This document shows positions 10,223 to 19,156 of a stretch of DNA of 64,000 nt, piece after piece (the first letter of the stretch is position 1; each line of letters opens with the position of its first letter). The notes beneath the pieces are model-generated. The model searched no databases and was not told the origin of the DNA. It was given only the letters and a program-made list of their open reading frames with translations. This DNA is from Lottiidibacillus patelloidae (GTDB taxonomy: Bacteria > Bacillota > Bacilli > Bacillales > SA5d-4): positions 1-64,000 of the forward strand of contig NZ_NPIA01000010.1 in assembly GCF_002262935.1 (NCBI RefSeq), written 5' to 3'. Made by a program: the position numbers and the translations under genes.

Positions 10223-11677
10223 GTGGAAAATAACATTCGAGTAAGATACGCACCAAGTCCAACTGGACATTTACATATAGGGAATGCTCGTACAGCATTA
10301 TTTAATTACTTATTTGCGAAAAACCAAGGCGGAAAGTTAATAATCCGTATTGAAGATACAGATTTAAAGCGAAACGTTGCAGGCGGCGAAGAAAGCCAAC
10401 TGAAATACTTGCAATGGTTAGGAATTGAATGGGACGAAAGTATCGATAAAGATGGTGGATATGGACCATACCGCCAAACAGAAAGAATCGATATTTATAA
10501 AAAATATTATGAAGATTTACTTGACCGTGGCTTAGCATATCGCTGTTATTGTACAGAAGCAGAATTAGAAGCGCATCGTGAAGAGCAAATGGCTCAAGGA
10601 TTAATGCCGACATATAGTGGGAAATGTTGTGATCTATCTGAAGATGAGAAGACTTCTTTTGAAGCGGAAGGTCGCATACCGAGTATTCGCTTTAAAGTTC
10701 CACAAAATAAAACGTACACATTCAATGATGTAGTTAAAGGAGAAGTGTCGTTTGAATCTAACGGAATAGGTGATTGGGTAATCGTTAAAAAAGACGGAAT
10801 ACCTACTTATAATTTTGCTGTAGCTGTGGATGATCATGAAATGGCCATTTCTCACGTATTACGCGGAGATGACCATATTACAAATACGCCGAAGCAATTA
10901 ATGATTTATGAAGCATTAAATTGGGAAGCGCCTGTATTTGGACATATGACGTTAATTGTAAATGAACAGCATAAAAAACTTAGCAAGCGTGATGAGTCGA
11001 TTATCCAGTTTATTGAACAATACGACCAACTTGGCTATTTGCCAGAAGCACTATTTAACTTTATTGCCTTATTAGGGTGGTCTCCAGAAGGAGAAGAAGA
11101 AAAGTTTTCTCGTGAAGAATTCATTTCTATTTTTAATACAGACAGATTATCGAAATCGCCAGCTGTATTTAACACACAAAAGCTAACGTGGTTAAATAAC
11201 CAATATATGAAGTCACTTTCGGAAGAACGTTTAGTTAATATTGCATTACCACATCTAATAAAAGCAGGGCGCCTTCCAGAAAGCTTAGATGAAAAGCAAA
11301 AGCATTGGGCAAAAGAATTAATTGTACTTCATCAAGAAAAGTTACATTATGGAGCGGAAATCGTCGAGTTAACAGATTTGTTTTTCCGTACAGATCTTGA
11401 TTATAATGAAGAAGCAAAAGAAGTATTAAGTGGTGAACAAGTCCCAGAGGTACTTCGTGCATTTTTAGAAAATGTAAAGCAGTTAGAGGAATTTACAGCA
11501 CAAGATATTAAAGGTGCGATTAAAGCTGTGCAAAAATCAACAGGTCATAAAGGAAAGAATTTATTTATGCCTGTCCGTGTTGCAACGACAGGGCAAGTTC
11601 ATGGACCTGATTTACCACAAGCGATTCATTTATTAGGAAAAGATGTTATTATTAGCCGATTGGAACAATTACTTTAA
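10223..11677 (+). CDS. gltX: Glutamate--tRNA ligase
   Basis: A class I aminoacyl-tRNA synthetase charging tRNA-Glu, and in Bacilli usually tRNA-Gln as well (then amidated by GatCAB). The HIGH-type motif HLHIGNART is near residue 15 and the KMSKS-type motif KLSKRDES near 255. The start chosen is GTG at 10223 because GGAAGGTG (10209-10216) is 6 bases upstream; a GTG nine bases earlier lies inside that site. About 484 aa, full length. No terminator is seen after it. Confidence 0.96.
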   Translation: MENNIRVRYAPSPTGHLHIGNARTALFNYLFAKNQGGKLIIRIEDTDLKRNVAGGEESQLKYLQWLGIEWDESIDKDGGYGPYRQTERIDIYKKYYEDLLDRGLAYRCYCTEAELEAHREEQMAQGLMPTYSGKCCDLSEDEKTSFEAEGRIPSIRFKVPQNKTYTFNDVVKGEVSFESNGIGDWVIVKKDGIPTYNFAVAVDDHEMAISHVLRGDDHITNTPKQLMIYEALNWEAPVFGHMTLIVNEQHKKLSKRDESIIQFIEQYDQLGYLPEALFNFIALLGWSPEGEEEKFSREEFISIFNTDRLSKSPAVFNTQKLTWLNNQYMKSLSEERLVNIALPHLIKAGRLPESLDEKQKHWAKELIVLHQEKLHYGAEIVELTDLFFRTDLDYNEEAKEVLSGEQVPEVLRAFLENVKQLEEFTAQDIKGAIKAVQKSTGHKGKNLFMPVRVATTGQVHGPDLPQAIHLLGKDVIISRLEQLL

Positions 11678-11692
11678 ACTTTAGGCGCAGGA

Positions 11693-11721
11693 TTAACATA
11701 TTAATTAGAATATAATATAGT
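11693..11721 (+). promoter_or_regulatory. Predicted sigma-A promoter of the cysE-cysS T-box transcript
   Basis: TTAACA (11693-11698) and TATAGT (11716-11721) are 17 bp apart, just upstream of the T-box. A second TATAAT (11711-11716) overlaps but lacks a -35 at good distance. Confidence 0.5.
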
Positions 11722-11740
11722 ATAAGAACATAGGAAAACG

Positions 11741-11970
11741 TTGATGAGGAGAAGTAAAAGTCAGTTATCTTTATAGAGAGAACCACCTTGGCTGGAAGTG
11801 GTTTAGGAAGCGGCTTTGAAATGCACCTCGGAGTCTTTTATTGAACGTTAGTAAATAAAAGCGGTACTCTACCGTTATCAGAGTAAAGCGAGAGGAAATA
11901 TTCCTCTAAGCAGAGTGGGACCGCGCAAAAGCGTCTCTGTGTTTAACGACACAGAGGCGTATTTTTTATT
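11741..11970 (+). promoter_or_regulatory. T-box riboswitch, cysteine specifier (UGC), with terminator
   Basis: The stem I start GATGAGGAGAAGTA, the apical part (AACCACC pairing with GTGGTT), and the specifier loop GAAATGCACC with codon TGC at 11822-11824 read cysteine, matching the downstream genes cysE and cysS. The T-box sequence AGAGTGGGACCGCG (11912-11925) is followed by a terminator hairpin (CGTCTCTGTG with CACAGAGGCG) and a T-run. Uncharged tRNA-Cys should favour the antiterminator and switch the operon on. The variable T-box base is G, which would form a G-U pair with a U73 discriminator. Confidence 0.92.
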
Positions 11971-11996
11971 TAAATAACTAAAAAGGAGGGCCTTGC

Positions 11997-12638
11997 ATGT
12001 TTAAGTCATTTCGCGAAGATTTAGAGGTTATTTTTGATCAAGACCCCGCAGCTAGAAGTTATGTTGAAGTGATTCTTACTTATTCTGGACTTCATGCAAT
12101 ATGGATGCACCGAATTGCCCACTTTTTATGGCGAAAAAAATTCTTTTTTATTTCTCGGGTAATATCGCAAGTTAGTCGGTTTTTCACTGGCATCGAAATT
12201 CACCCCGGGGCAACAATCGGAAATCGATTTTTTATTGACCATGGAATGGGTGTTGTTATTGGTGAAACATGTGAAATAGGTGATAATGTGACAATTTTTC
12301 AAGGTGTTACATTAGGCGGAACTGGTAAAGAAAAAGGAAAGCGTCATCCGACGATTGAAGATAATGCATTAATTGCCTCTGGTGCCAAAGTTTTAGGTGC
12401 TATTACAATAGGGAAAAATTCAAAAATTGGTGCAGGTTCAGTTGTTTTGCAAAACGTACCGCAAAACTCTACGGTCGTTGGCATACCTGGAAGAGTCGTC
12501 ATTCAAGATGGAAAAAAGGTAAAGCGTGATTTAAACCATCGTGACTTGCCAGATCCAGTAGCAGATCGCTTCCAAAAACTTGAGCAAGAAATAGCAAGCT
12601 TAAAAGCCCAATTGATAAAAGAAAAAGTGAAAAGGTGA
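11997..12638 (+). CDS. cysE: Serine O-acetyltransferase
   Basis: CysE makes O-acetylserine from serine and acetyl-CoA, the first committed step of cysteine synthesis. The 213-aa protein is the shorter Firmicute type. It has an N-terminal helical region, left-handed beta-helix hexapeptide repeats from about residue 65, and the active-site stretch [18 protein letters not shown] lies 6 bases before the ATG. It is the first gene under the cysteine T-box, so supply of cysteine and its charging to tRNA are co-regulated. Confidence 0.96.
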   Translation: MFKSFREDLEVIFDQDPAARSYVEVILTYSGLHAIWMHRIAHFLWRKKFFFISRVISQVSRFFTGIEIHPGATIGNRFFIDHGMGVVIGETCEIGDNVTIFQGVTLGGTGKEKGKRHPTIEDNALIASGAKVLGAITIGKNSKIGAGSVVLQNVPQNSTVVGIPGRVVIQDGKKVKRDLNHRDLPDPVADRFQKLEQEIASLKAQLIKEKVKR

Positions 12639-12651
12639 GGAGTGAGTGAGA

Positions 12652-14052
12652 ATGGCAATTAAAATATTTAATTCATTAACACGAGAAAAAGAAATGTTTC
12701 AGCCGCTAGAAGAAGGTAAGGTGAAAATGTATGTATGTGGTCCAACAGTTTATAACTACATCCATATTGGCAACGCTCGTCCTGCAATCGTATTTGATAC
12801 AGTTCGTAGATATTTAGAATATCGTGGTTATGAAGTAAACTTTGTTTCAAACTTTACAGATGTTGATGACAAGTTAATTAAAGCTGCAAACCAATTAGGG
12901 GAAGATGTTAATGACATCGCCGAGCGTTTCATTGATGCATATCATGAAGATGTTTCAGCATTAGGAGTAGAACGAGCTAATGTCCACCCGCGAGTAACGG
13001 AAAACATGAGTGAAATAATTGCGTTTATTGAACAATTAATCGAAAAAGGGTATGCGTATGAGTCAGAAGGAGATGTTTACTTTAAAACGAAAAAGTTTGA
13101 AGAATACGGAAAGCTTTCACAGCAGTCTATTGATGACTTACGCTTAGGTTCAAGGATAGATATCGGAGAGAAAAAGCAGGATCCTTTAGATTTTGCGCTT
13201 TGGAAAACGGCAAAAAGTAATGAAATTTCATGGGAAAGTCCGTGGGGTGATGGACGACCTGGTTGGCATATTGAGTGTTCTGCATTAGCAAAGAAGTATT
13301 TAGGGGAAACAATTGATATTCATGCTGGTGGGCAAGATTTAAAGTTCCCACACCATGAAAATGAAATTGCTCAATCAGAAGCTTTATCAGGGAAAACAAT
13401 GGCTAACTATTGGATGCACAACGGTTATATTAATATAAATAATGAAAAGATGTCTAAGTCTTTAGGGAACTTCGTATTAGTGCATGACATTATTAAGAAA
13501 CAAGATCCTGAAGTGATTCGTTTTCTAATCTTATCTGTTCATTATCGTCATCCAATTAACTTTAACGATGAGCTTTTTGAAAGTGCGACAAACGGACTAG
13601 AAAGAATAAAAAACGCCGTTATTAACTTACAGCACCGCAAAGAAAATACAGCCAACTTAGCTGAAGAAAGTGGGCAATGGTTGGAAAAGCTAAACGCGCA
13701 TAAAGAAACATTCATGAAAGAGATGGATGATGACTTTAACACTGCTAATGCAATATCTGTCTTATTTGAATTGTCAAAAGATGCAAACATCTATTTGCAA
13801 GAAAAAAATGTATCAATAAATACAATTGAAGCATTTATCTCGTTATTTAACGAAATAGCAACTGTGTTAGGAATTAAAATATCGAGTGAAGTGGAATTAC
13901 TAGACGAAGAAATTGAAAGATTGCTGGAAGATCGTATTCAAGCGAGAAAAGATCGTAATTTTGCTCTTGCTGACCAAATTAGAGATACTCTTACGGAAAA
14001 AGGCATCTTGCTTGAGGATACACCGCAAGGCACTCGTTGGAGAAGAAAGTAA
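12652..14052 (+). CDS. cysS: Cysteine--tRNA ligase
   Basis: A class I synthetase with the HIGH-type motif YIHIGNARP (about 34), the zinc-ligand regions around CGP (about 26) and WHIECSA (about 205), and the KMSKS-type motif KMSKSLGN (about 265). About 466 aa, full length. The ATG at 12652 is preferred over a GTG six bases earlier, because GAGGAGTG (12637-12644) has 7-base spacing to it. It overlaps mrnC by one base (TAATG). Confidence 0.97.
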   Translation: MAIKIFNSLTREKEMFQPLEEGKVKMYVCGPTVYNYIHIGNARPAIVFDTVRRYLEYRGYEVNFVSNFTDVDDKLIKAANQLGEDVNDIAERFIDAYHEDVSALGVERANVHPRVTENMSEIIAFIEQLIEKGYAYESEGDVYFKTKKFEEYGKLSQQSIDDLRLGSRIDIGEKKQDPLDFALWKTAKSNEISWESPWGDGRPGWHIECSALAKKYLGETIDIHAGGQDLKFPHHENEIAQSEALSGKTMANYWMHNGYININNEKMSKSLGNFVLVHDIIKKQDPEVIRFLILSVHYRHPINFNDELFESATNGLERIKNAVINLQHRKENTANLAEESGQWLEKLNAHKETFMKEMDDDFNTANAISVLFELSKDANIYLQEKNVSINTIEAFISLFNEIATVLGIKISSEVELLDEEIERLLEDRIQARKDRNFALADQIRDTLTEKGILLEDTPQGTRWRRK

Positions 14053-14465
14053 TGGCAAATAATCAAGCAAATAACATCGATTATAAGCTCCTTAATGGTT
14101 TAACGCTAGCATACATGGGCGATGCTGTTTTAGAGCAATATGTTCGTGAACACTTAATAGCTAAAGGTCAAGTGAAGCCGAGAGAGTTACACCGAATTGC
14201 TACAAATTATGTTAGTGCTAAGGCGCAGTCATATATAGTTATGGAGCTATTTGAATTGAATTATTTTGATGAAGAAGAATTAGCTATTGTGAAAAGGGGG
14301 AGGAATGCTAAATCTGCTACCTCTCCTAAAAATACAAAGATTCAAGACTATCGAAATAGCACGGGATTTGAAGCAATTATCGGTTACTTGCATTTGTTAG
14401 GAAGAGATGAGCGGCTGCAAGAGCTTTTAGAAAAAACAATTGAATTAATCGACGGAAAGGAGTGA
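14052..14465 (+). CDS. mrnC: Mini-ribonuclease 3 (MrnC)
   Basis: MrnC is an RNase III-like dimer without a dsRNA-binding domain that matures the 5' and 3' ends of 23S rRNA in Bacillus. The 137-aa sequence has the catalytic signature YMGDAVLEQYVREHL (about 20-34) and the second acidic region near FEAIIGYLHLLG. The ATG overlaps the cysS stop as TAATG with GGAG upstream; an earlier TTG would add five residues. It sits before rlmB, which methylates the same rRNA. Confidence 0.94.
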   Translation: MANNQANNIDYKLLNGLTLAYMGDAVLEQYVREHLIAKGQVKPRELHRIATNYVSAKAQSYIVMELFELNYFDEEELAIVKRGRNAKSATSPKNTKIQDYRNSTGFEAIIGYLHLLGRDERLQELLEKTIELIDGKE

Positions 14466-14470
14466 CCATA

Positions 14471-15214
14471 ATGGAAGAATGGATTGCTGGAAAAAATCCT
14501 GTGCTGGAAGCTTTGCGAGCAGGAAGAGAAATAAATAAAATATGGATTGCAGAAAGTGCGCAAAAAAACGCTATGAAGCCAGTCATAGCCTTAGCGAAAG
14601 AAAGTGGAATAATTGTTCAATTTGTACCAAGAAAAAAGATTGATGGAGTAGCGAAAACAGATGTTCACCAAGGTGTTGTTGCCTCAATAGCAGCTTATAA
14701 ATATGCTGAGATTGAAGACATTTTTCGCTTAGCTGAAAAACGAGAAGAACAACCATTCATGATTATTCTAGATGAATTGGAGGACCCTCATAACTTAGGT
14801 TCTATATTAAGAACAGCAGATGCAACCGGTGCCCATGGTGTTATTATACCGAAACGTAGAGCGGTAGGCTTAACCGCTACAGTTGCCAAGGCTTCAACTG
14901 GTGCTATCGAATATATTCCTGTTGCTAGAGTGACAAACTTATCACGAACAATTGAGGACTTAAAAGCAAAAGGTGTGTGGGTTGCCGGCACAGATGCAAG
15001 TGCGAAACAAGACTACCGAGAGATGGAAGCGGACATGCCGTTAGCTTTAGTAATAGGAAGTGAAGGAAAAGGAATGTCGCGCATCATTAAGGAGAAATGT
15101 GATTTCTTATTAACTCTACCAATGCTAGGTAAAGTTACGTCATTAAATGCTTCGGTTGCAGCTAGCTTGCTTATGTATGAAGTACTTCGAAAACGTATGC
15201 CGATTAAGAGGTAA
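14471..15214 (+). CDS. rlmB: 23S rRNA (guanosine-2'-O)-methyltransferase RlmB family
   Basis: A SPOUT-class methyltransferase. It has an N-terminal substrate-binding domain (about 1-75) and a C-terminal SpoU domain with motifs DPHNLGSILRTADA (about 102), VIGSEGKGM (about 196) and SLNASVAASLLMYE (about 222). About 247 aa, normal. The ATG at 14471 follows GGAAAGGAGTG by about 6 bases; the in-frame GTG at 14462 lies inside that site. The exact nucleotide target in Bacillus is inferred from family. Confidence 0.92.
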   Translation: MEEWIAGKNPVLEALRAGREINKIWIAESAQKNAMKPVIALAKESGIIVQFVPRKKIDGVAKTDVHQGVVASIAAYKYAEIEDIFRLAEKREEQPFMIILDELEDPHNLGSILRTADATGAHGVIIPKRRAVGLTATVAKASTGAIEYIPVARVTNLSRTIEDLKAKGVWVAGTDASAKQDYREMEADMPLALVIGSEGKGMSRIIKEKCDFLLTLPMLGKVTSLNASVAASLLMYEVLRKRMPIKR

Positions 15215-15217
15215 TGG

Positions 15218-15727
15218 ATGGATATTCTTATCGTTGATGGCTATAACGTAATTGGTGCTTCATCGAGTTGGAATGCTTTAAAAGAGTCAGATCTTGCAGC
15301 AGCCAGAGACGACTTAATTGCGAAGCTAGCAAATTACCAAGGCTATAAAGGAGTCAAAGTTATAGTAGTATTTGATGCGCATCTAGTTCCTGGAGTCGAG
15401 AAAAAAATGACACAAAACAAGGTTGAAGTTCTTTATACGAAAGAGAACGAAACAGCCGATGAATGTATAGAAAAGTTAGCTATGTCTTTAAAGAATAAAC
15501 GAACCCAAGTATCCGTTGCGACATCCGACTTTACTGAGCAGTGGGCAATATTCGGACAAGGCGCATTACGACTTTCTGCTAGAGAATTACTCCAAGAATT
15601 TAAAATGATTGAAAATAATATAACAAAGGCGTTAGAAAATAAAAAAAGTAAAAAAGCGAAAGTAAAAATTCAATTATCTTCAGAAATAGCAGAAATTTTC
15701 GAAAAATGGCGAAGAGGTAGCCGATGA
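15218..15727 (+). CDS. rae1: Ribosome-dependent mRNA endonuclease Rae1 (NYN domain)
   Basis: Rae1 (formerly YacP) enters the ribosomal A site and cuts mRNA during translation in Bacillus. The 169-aa protein shows the NYN/PIN-like start DILIVDGYNVIGA with the first catalytic Asp, and further acidic residues at VVFDAH and ETADECIE. The ATG lies 3 bases after the rlmB stop. It closes the cysE-to-rae1 gene string; the sigH promoter begins within a few bases of its stop. Confidence 0.92.
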   Translation: MDILIVDGYNVIGASSSWNALKESDLAAARDDLIAKLANYQGYKGVKVIVVFDAHLVPGVEKKMTQNKVEVLYTKENETADECIEKLAMSLKNKRTQVSVATSDFTEQWAIFGQGALRLSARELLQEFKMIENNITKALENKKSKKAKVKIQLSSEIAEIFEKWRRGSR

Positions 15728-15731
15728 GTTG

Positions 15732-15761
15732 TTGACGCTACTTGAAACGGTACTGTATAAT
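15732..15761 (+). promoter_or_regulatory. Sigma-A promoter of sigH
   Basis: TTGACG (15732-15737) and TATAAT (15756-15761) are separated by 18 bp. The promoter lies in the open reading frame region upstream of the sigH start, which argues against using an earlier start codon. Confidence 0.8.
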
Positions 15762-15803
15762 ATTTCTATATGTAGTTATGCTGCCGGTTTCGGGGGGATC
15801 GTA

Positions 15804-16454
15804 GTGAATGAATACCTCAATGGTACAGCTAGAGAAGACTTTGAAGCAATAGAGGATGAACAACTAGTTATTTTCGTACGTGACGGGAATAGCTCGGCAC
15901 TGGAATATTTAATAAATAAATATAAAAATTTCGTGCGAGCAAAAGCTAGGTCATACTTCCTTATTGGAGCTGATCGTGAAGATATCGTTCAGGAAGGTAT
16001 GATTGGGTTATATAAAGCTATTCGTGATTTTAAAGGGGACAAGCTGTCTTCATTTAAAGCATTTGCGGAACTTTGTATTACTAGACAGATAATTACGGCA
16101 ATCAAAACAGCGACAAGACAAAAGCATATTCCATTGAACTCTTACGTTTCCTTGGACAAGCCTATTTATGATGAGGAGTCTGAGCGTACGCTTTTGGACA
16201 TTATATCTGGTTCGAAAGTGATGGACCCAGAAGACTTAGTGATTAATCAAGAAGAATTTGATGATATCGAAGTGAAAATGGGCGAGCTTTTAAGTGATTT
16301 GGAAAGAAAAGTTTTAATGCTGTATTTAGATGGCCGTACCTATCAAGAAATATCAGTTGATTTGAATAGACATGTCAAATCTATTGATAATGCCTTACAA
16401 CGCGTCAAGCGTAAGCTAGAAAGGTATTTGGAATTGCGAGAAATCAGTTTGTAA
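15804..16454 (+). CDS. sigH: RNA polymerase sigma-H factor
   Basis: SigH directs transcription of early sporulation and competence genes. The 216-aa protein is very close to Bacillus SigH: sigma-70 region 2 (YKNFVRAKARSYFLIGADRE, about 40-60) and region 4 helix-turn-helix near RTYQEISVDLNRHVKSIDNA (about 180-200). The start is GTG at 15804 after a GGGGGG site; the open frame continues upstream but into the promoter. This argues that the organism, or its recent ancestor, sporulates. Confidence 0.96.
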   Translation: MNEYLNGTAREDFEAIEDEQLVIFVRDGNSSALEYLINKYKNFVRAKARSYFLIGADREDIVQEGMIGLYKAIRDFKGDKLSSFKAFAELCITRQIITAIKTATRQKHIPLNSYVSLDKPIYDEESERTLLDIISGSKVMDPEDLVINQEEFDDIEVKMGELLSDLERKVLMLYLDGRTYQEISVDLNRHVKSIDNALQRVKRKLERYLELREISL

Positions 16455-16464
16455 AAGGCTCACA

Positions 16465-16493
16465 TTGACATTTTCTTTATCATTTGATAAATT
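16465..16493 (+). promoter_or_regulatory. Possible promoter of rpmG-secE-nusG
   Basis: A perfect TTGACA (16465-16470) lies 10 bases after the sigH stop. The best -10 at 17-bp spacing is TAAATT (16488-16493), which is weak. Confidence 0.45.
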
Positions 16494-16528
16494 TTTAAAG
16501 TCATGTGTATTTAAAGAAGGTGTTTATG

Positions 16529-16678
16529 ATGAGTCAAAAAATAACTTTGGCATGCAACATTTGTAATAGTCGTAATTACTCGACGCCAACAAATGAAAAT
16601 GCACGTCAAGACAGATTAGAAATAAAGAAATTTTGCAAGAGCTGTAATGCACATACGATCCACCGAGAAACAAAATAG
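16529..16678 (+). CDS. rpmG: 50S ribosomal protein L33
   Basis: A 49-aa ribosomal protein of the zinc-binding (C+) type: Cys pairs CNIC (9-12) and CKSC (36-39) are intact. AGAAGGTG (16515-16522) is 6 bases before the second of two adjacent ATG codons, which I take as start. It lies between sigH and secE, the conserved Bacillus position of an rpmG paralogue. Confidence 0.93.
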   Translation: MSQKITLACNICNSRNYSTPTNENARQDRLEIKKFCKSCNAHTIHRETK

Positions 16679-16720
16679 ATAACCGCCTTGCAAGCAGGGG
16701 AAATCTTAGGGGGAATTAAG

Positions 16721-16891
16721 ATGAATTTCTTTCGTAATGTAGTAAAAGAAATGAAAAAAGTTAGTTGGCCAACACGTAAAGAACTAGTTCGTTATACAAT
16801 TACTGTTCTTTCTACAGTTGCATTTGTTTCAGTCTTCTTTTGGGTTATTGACATCGGATTAAATTATTTAATGCAATTTATTTATGGTTAG
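16721..16891 (+). CDS. secE: Preprotein translocase subunit SecE
   Basis: SecE is the small subunit clamping SecY in the SecYEG channel. The 56-aa Gram-positive form has the amphipathic segment VVKEMKKVSWPTRKEL followed by one transmembrane helix (about 28-50). The ATG follows TTAGGGGG; an in-frame TTG at 16688 would add eleven unconserved residues. It precedes nusG, as in most bacteria. Confidence 0.95.
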   Translation: MNFFRNVVKEMKKVSWPTRKELVRYTITVLSTVAFVSVFFWVIDIGLNYLMQFIYG

Positions 16892-16971
16892 GAATTAACA
16901 ACAATTCCTATAATGAATTTATCGAATACTTGCTTATGACGAGACTCGATACTATATCCGTTAGGGAGGGA

Positions 16972-16988
16972 AGGACAAAAGTTGTCCT
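16972..16988 (+). other. Hairpin between the nusG Shine-Dalgarno site and start codon
   Basis: AGGACAA (16972-16978) and TTGTCCT (16982-16988) form a perfect 7-bp stem with a 3-nt loop. The best Shine-Dalgarno, GGGAGGG (16964-16970), lies 24 bases before the nusG ATG. Folding this hairpin would shorten the effective distance to about 7 bases. Confidence 0.55.
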
Positions 16989-16994
16989 CAAATA

Positions 16995-17528
16995 ATGGAA
17001 AAAAATTGGTACGTATTGCACACTTATTCCGGTTATGAAAATCGGGTAAAAGCAAATTTGGAAAAACGCGTAGAATCTATGGCGATGCAAGATCGCATTT
17101 TCCGCGTGATTGTTCCAGAAAATGAAGAAACAGAAATTAAAAACGGCAAGAAGAAAACTGCAATGAAGAAGGTATTCCCAGGTTATGTATTGGTGGAAAT
17201 GGTGATGACGGATGATTCATGGTATGTCGTTCGAAACACACCAGGAGTAACAGGGTTTGTTGGATCATCAGGTGCGGGTTCTAAGCCATCGGCTCTATTG
17301 CCAGAAGAAGTAGACTCAATCTTAAAGAGCATGGGTATGAACGATAAGATTACGGAAATCGACTTCGAACTTAAAGATGCTGTCAAAGTAAAAGGTGGAC
17401 CTTTCGCTGATTACACTGGTAGTGTCGAAGAGATTGATATCGATAAACAAAAGCTTAAAGTATTAGTAAATATGTTCGGTCGTGAGACTCCGGTCGAGCT
17501 TGAATTCAATCAAGTTGAAAAGATTTAA
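16995..17528 (+). CDS. nusG: Transcription termination/antitermination protein NusG
   Basis: NusG binds RNA polymerase at the clamp and affects pausing and termination. The 177-aa protein has the NGN domain (start MEKNWYVLHTYSGYE, core motif FPGYVLVEM) and a C-terminal KOW domain (KVKGGPFADYTGSVEEID). The start matches the family exactly, although the ribosome-binding site is unusually far upstream with a hairpin between. Confidence 0.97.
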   Translation: MEKNWYVLHTYSGYENRVKANLEKRVESMAMQDRIFRVIVPENEETEIKNGKKKTAMKKVFPGYVLVEMVMTDDSWYVVRNTPGVTGFVGSSGAGSKPSALLPEEVDSILKSMGMNDKITEIDFELKDAVKVKGGPFADYTGSVEEIDIDKQKLKVLVNMFGRETPVELEFNQVEKI

Positions 17529-17537
17529 AAACAAAAC

Positions 17538-17566
17538 TTGAATTGTTTTTCGAAAGATGATAGAAT
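17538..17566 (+). promoter_or_regulatory. Sigma-A promoter of rplK-rplA
   Basis: TTGAAT (17538-17543) and TAGAAT (17561-17566) are 17 bp apart, with an extended -10 (TGA before TAGAAT). It precedes an L1-operator-like motif and rplK. Confidence 0.7.
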
Positions 17567-17612
17567 TTTAATGTTTCATACAGACTCTACTTATAAACGA
17601 GCGAAACAATGA

Positions 17613-17640
17613 GTGGGAGGGTAAAATACCCAATTACCAC
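17613..17640 (+). promoter_or_regulatory. L1-operator-like RNA motif upstream of rplK
   Basis: GTGG-GA-GGGTA, a 3-nt loop, TACCC-AATTA-CCAC folds into two short helices with an asymmetric internal loop. A related motif stands before rplA. L1 autoregulating the rplKA operon is established in other bacteria; that this motif is its site here is inference. Confidence 0.5.
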
Positions 17641-17666
17641 ATCACGGACTTAAGGAGGTGTGTCTC

Positions 17667-18092
17667 GTGGCTAAAAAAGTAGTTAAAGTTGTAAAACTTC
17701 AAATCCCTGCTGGTAAAGCAAACCCAGCACCACCAGTTGGTCCTGCATTAGGACAAGCGGGAGTAAACATCATGGGATTCTGTAAAGAATTCAATGCACG
17801 TACTTCTGATCAAGCTGGTTTGATCATTCCTGTAGAAATCTCGGTTTTTGAAGACCGTTCATTTACATTTATCACGAAAACTCCACCTGCTGCTGTATTA
17901 CTTAAAAAAGCAGCTGGTATCGAGTCAGGTTCTGGTGAACCTAACGTTAAAAAGGTTGCGACTGTTAAGCGTGATAAAGTACGCGAGATTGCTGAAACGA
18001 AAATGCCAGATTTAAACGCGGCTGACGTTGAAGCTGCTATGCGTATGGTAGAAGGTACTGCGCGCAGCATGGGTATCGTCATCGAAGACTAA
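17667..18092 (+). CDS. rplK: 50S ribosomal protein L11
   Basis: L11 is a component of the GTPase-associated centre with 23S helix 43/44. The 141-aa protein has the N-terminal [20 protein letters not shown] signature and the C-terminal RNA-binding helix region. The start is GTG at 17667, 6 bases after AAGGAGGTG; an in-frame GTG nine bases earlier lies within that site. Confidence 0.97.
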   Translation: MAKKVVKVVKLQIPAGKANPAPPVGPALGQAGVNIMGFCKEFNARTSDQAGLIIPVEISVFEDRSFTFITKTPPAAVLLKKAAGIESGSGEPNVKKVATVKRDKVREIAETKMPDLNAADVEAAMRMVEGTARSMGIVIED

Positions 18093-18120
18093 TCCATGGT
18101 TGAGTGCTAAGTGTTTACGA

Positions 18121-18200
18121 GGTTGCGAGCGAAGGATCCCCTTCATCCCTTTAATGGGATCGCAACCTTTATTCGTGGGAGGTAAATCCGTTAAAACCAC
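18121..18200 (+). promoter_or_regulatory. Structured RNA element between rplK and rplA, with second L1-operator-like motif
   Basis: GGTTGCG (18121-18127) pairs with CGCAACC (18161-18167). It encloses two directly adjacent hairpins, GAAGG-ATCC-CCTTC (18131-18144) and ATCCC-loop-GGGAT (18145-18160), giving a tight three-way junction. Immediately downstream, GTGG-GA-GG...CC-GTTAAAA-CCAC (18175-18200) resembles the motif upstream of rplK. A weak T-rich tail follows the outer helix, so partial termination is also possible. Confidence 0.5.
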
Positions 18201-18220
18201 AAACGAGGAGGATATTTAAA

Positions 18221-18907
18221 ATGGCTAAAAGAGGAAAAAAGTATCAAGATGCTGTTAAGTTAGTTGACCGCACAAAGGTTTATGAAGTTGAAGAAGCAAT
18301 TGAATTAATCAAAAAAATGTCTACTGCAAACTTTGATGAGTCTGTTGAAGTAGCTGCACGTTTAGGAGTAGATCCTAAGAAAGCAGATCAACAAATTCGT
18401 GGAGCTGTAGTTCTTCCACACGGAACTGGTAAAACACAACGTGTATTAGTGTTTGCTAAAGGTGAAAAAGCGAAGGAAGCAGAAGCAGCAGGCGCTGATT
18501 ATGTAGGTGATGCTGATTACATCAACAAAATCACTCAAGGTTGGTTTGAGTTTGATGTTATCGTTGCTACTCCAGACATGATGGGTGAAGTTGGTAAACT
18601 TGGACGCGTTCTAGGACCTAAAGGTTTAATGCCAAACCCTAAAACTGGTACAGTAACTTTCGATGTTACGAAAGCTGTAAATGAAATTAAAGCTGGTAAA
18701 GTAGAATACCGTGTTGATAAAGCTGGAAACATCCACGTACCAATCGGTAAAATTTCTTTCGATACTGCGAAGTTAATTGAAAACTTCCAAACTATTATCG
18801 AAACGCTTGTAAAAGCAAAGCCAGCTGCAGCAAAAGGAACATACATGAAAAACATCGCTGTTGCTTCAACGATGAGCCCTGGTGTTAAAGTTAACGCTGG
18901 ACAGTAA
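18221..18907 (+). CDS. rplA: 50S ribosomal protein L1
   Basis: L1 forms the mobile L1 stalk and is often a translational repressor of its own operon. The 228-aa protein is normal length. It shows the signature [22 protein letters not shown] (given here only as position about 123-144). A strong GAGGAGG precedes the ATG. Two L1-operator-like motifs flank this two-gene operon. Confidence 0.97.
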   Translation: MAKRGKKYQDAVKLVDRTKVYEVEEAIELIKKMSTANFDESVEVAARLGVDPKKADQQIRGAVVLPHGTGKTQRVLVFAKGEKAKEAEAAGADYVGDADYINKITQGWFEFDVIVATPDMMGEVGKLGRVLGPKGLMPNPKTGTVTFDVTKAVNEIKAGKVEYRVDKAGNIHVPIGKISFDTAKLIENFQTIIETLVKAKPAAAKGTYMKNIAVASTMSPGVKVNAGQ

Positions 18908-18924
18908 TTTCCTATAAATAGCAG

Positions 18925-18953
18925 TTGACGTTTGTTGACTCGTTCGATATACT
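18925..18953 (+). promoter_or_regulatory. Sigma-A promoter of rplJ-rplL
   Basis: TTGACG (18925-18930) and TATACT (18948-18953) are 17 bp apart, directly upstream of the L10 leader. Confidence 0.75.
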
Positions 18954-18983
18954 CAATAATGTTGAAATAATATATTTTATACC

Positions 18984-19100
18984 GTAGACAGTAGGTGCAT
19001 GAAAATGCTTAATATCCTTCCGAGGTGTTATAACTAATAGATCGTTCGATGTTTGATCTGTTTGTAACGCTCCTATGCCTGTCTACATAGGAGCGTTTTT
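18984..19100 (+). promoter_or_regulatory. L10 leader RNA with attenuator
   Basis: A 12-bp terminator stem, AACGCTCCTATG with CATAGGAGCGTT (19066-19097), is followed by TTTTT. The 5' segment GTAGACAG (18984-18991) is exactly complementary to CTGTCTAC (19079-19086), which overlaps the terminator loop and 3' strand, so the two pairings compete. This is the known layout of the Firmicute L10 leader, in which L10(L12)4 binding controls rplJL. Confidence 0.88.
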
Positions 19101-19156
19101 AATTGCTCTTAATGAGCAAACGCCAACGGTATGATAAACAAACAGGAGGTGTCATA

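Noticed and set aside
15729-15803. N-terminal extension of sigH by 25 codons
   Set aside because: The region contains the sigma-A promoter itself, and the GTG at 15804 has the GGGGGG site and family-like start.
18935-18960. Second TTGACT as an extra rplJ promoter
   Set aside because: No acceptable -10 at 16-18 bp; the TTGACG/TATACT pair ten bases upstream is better.
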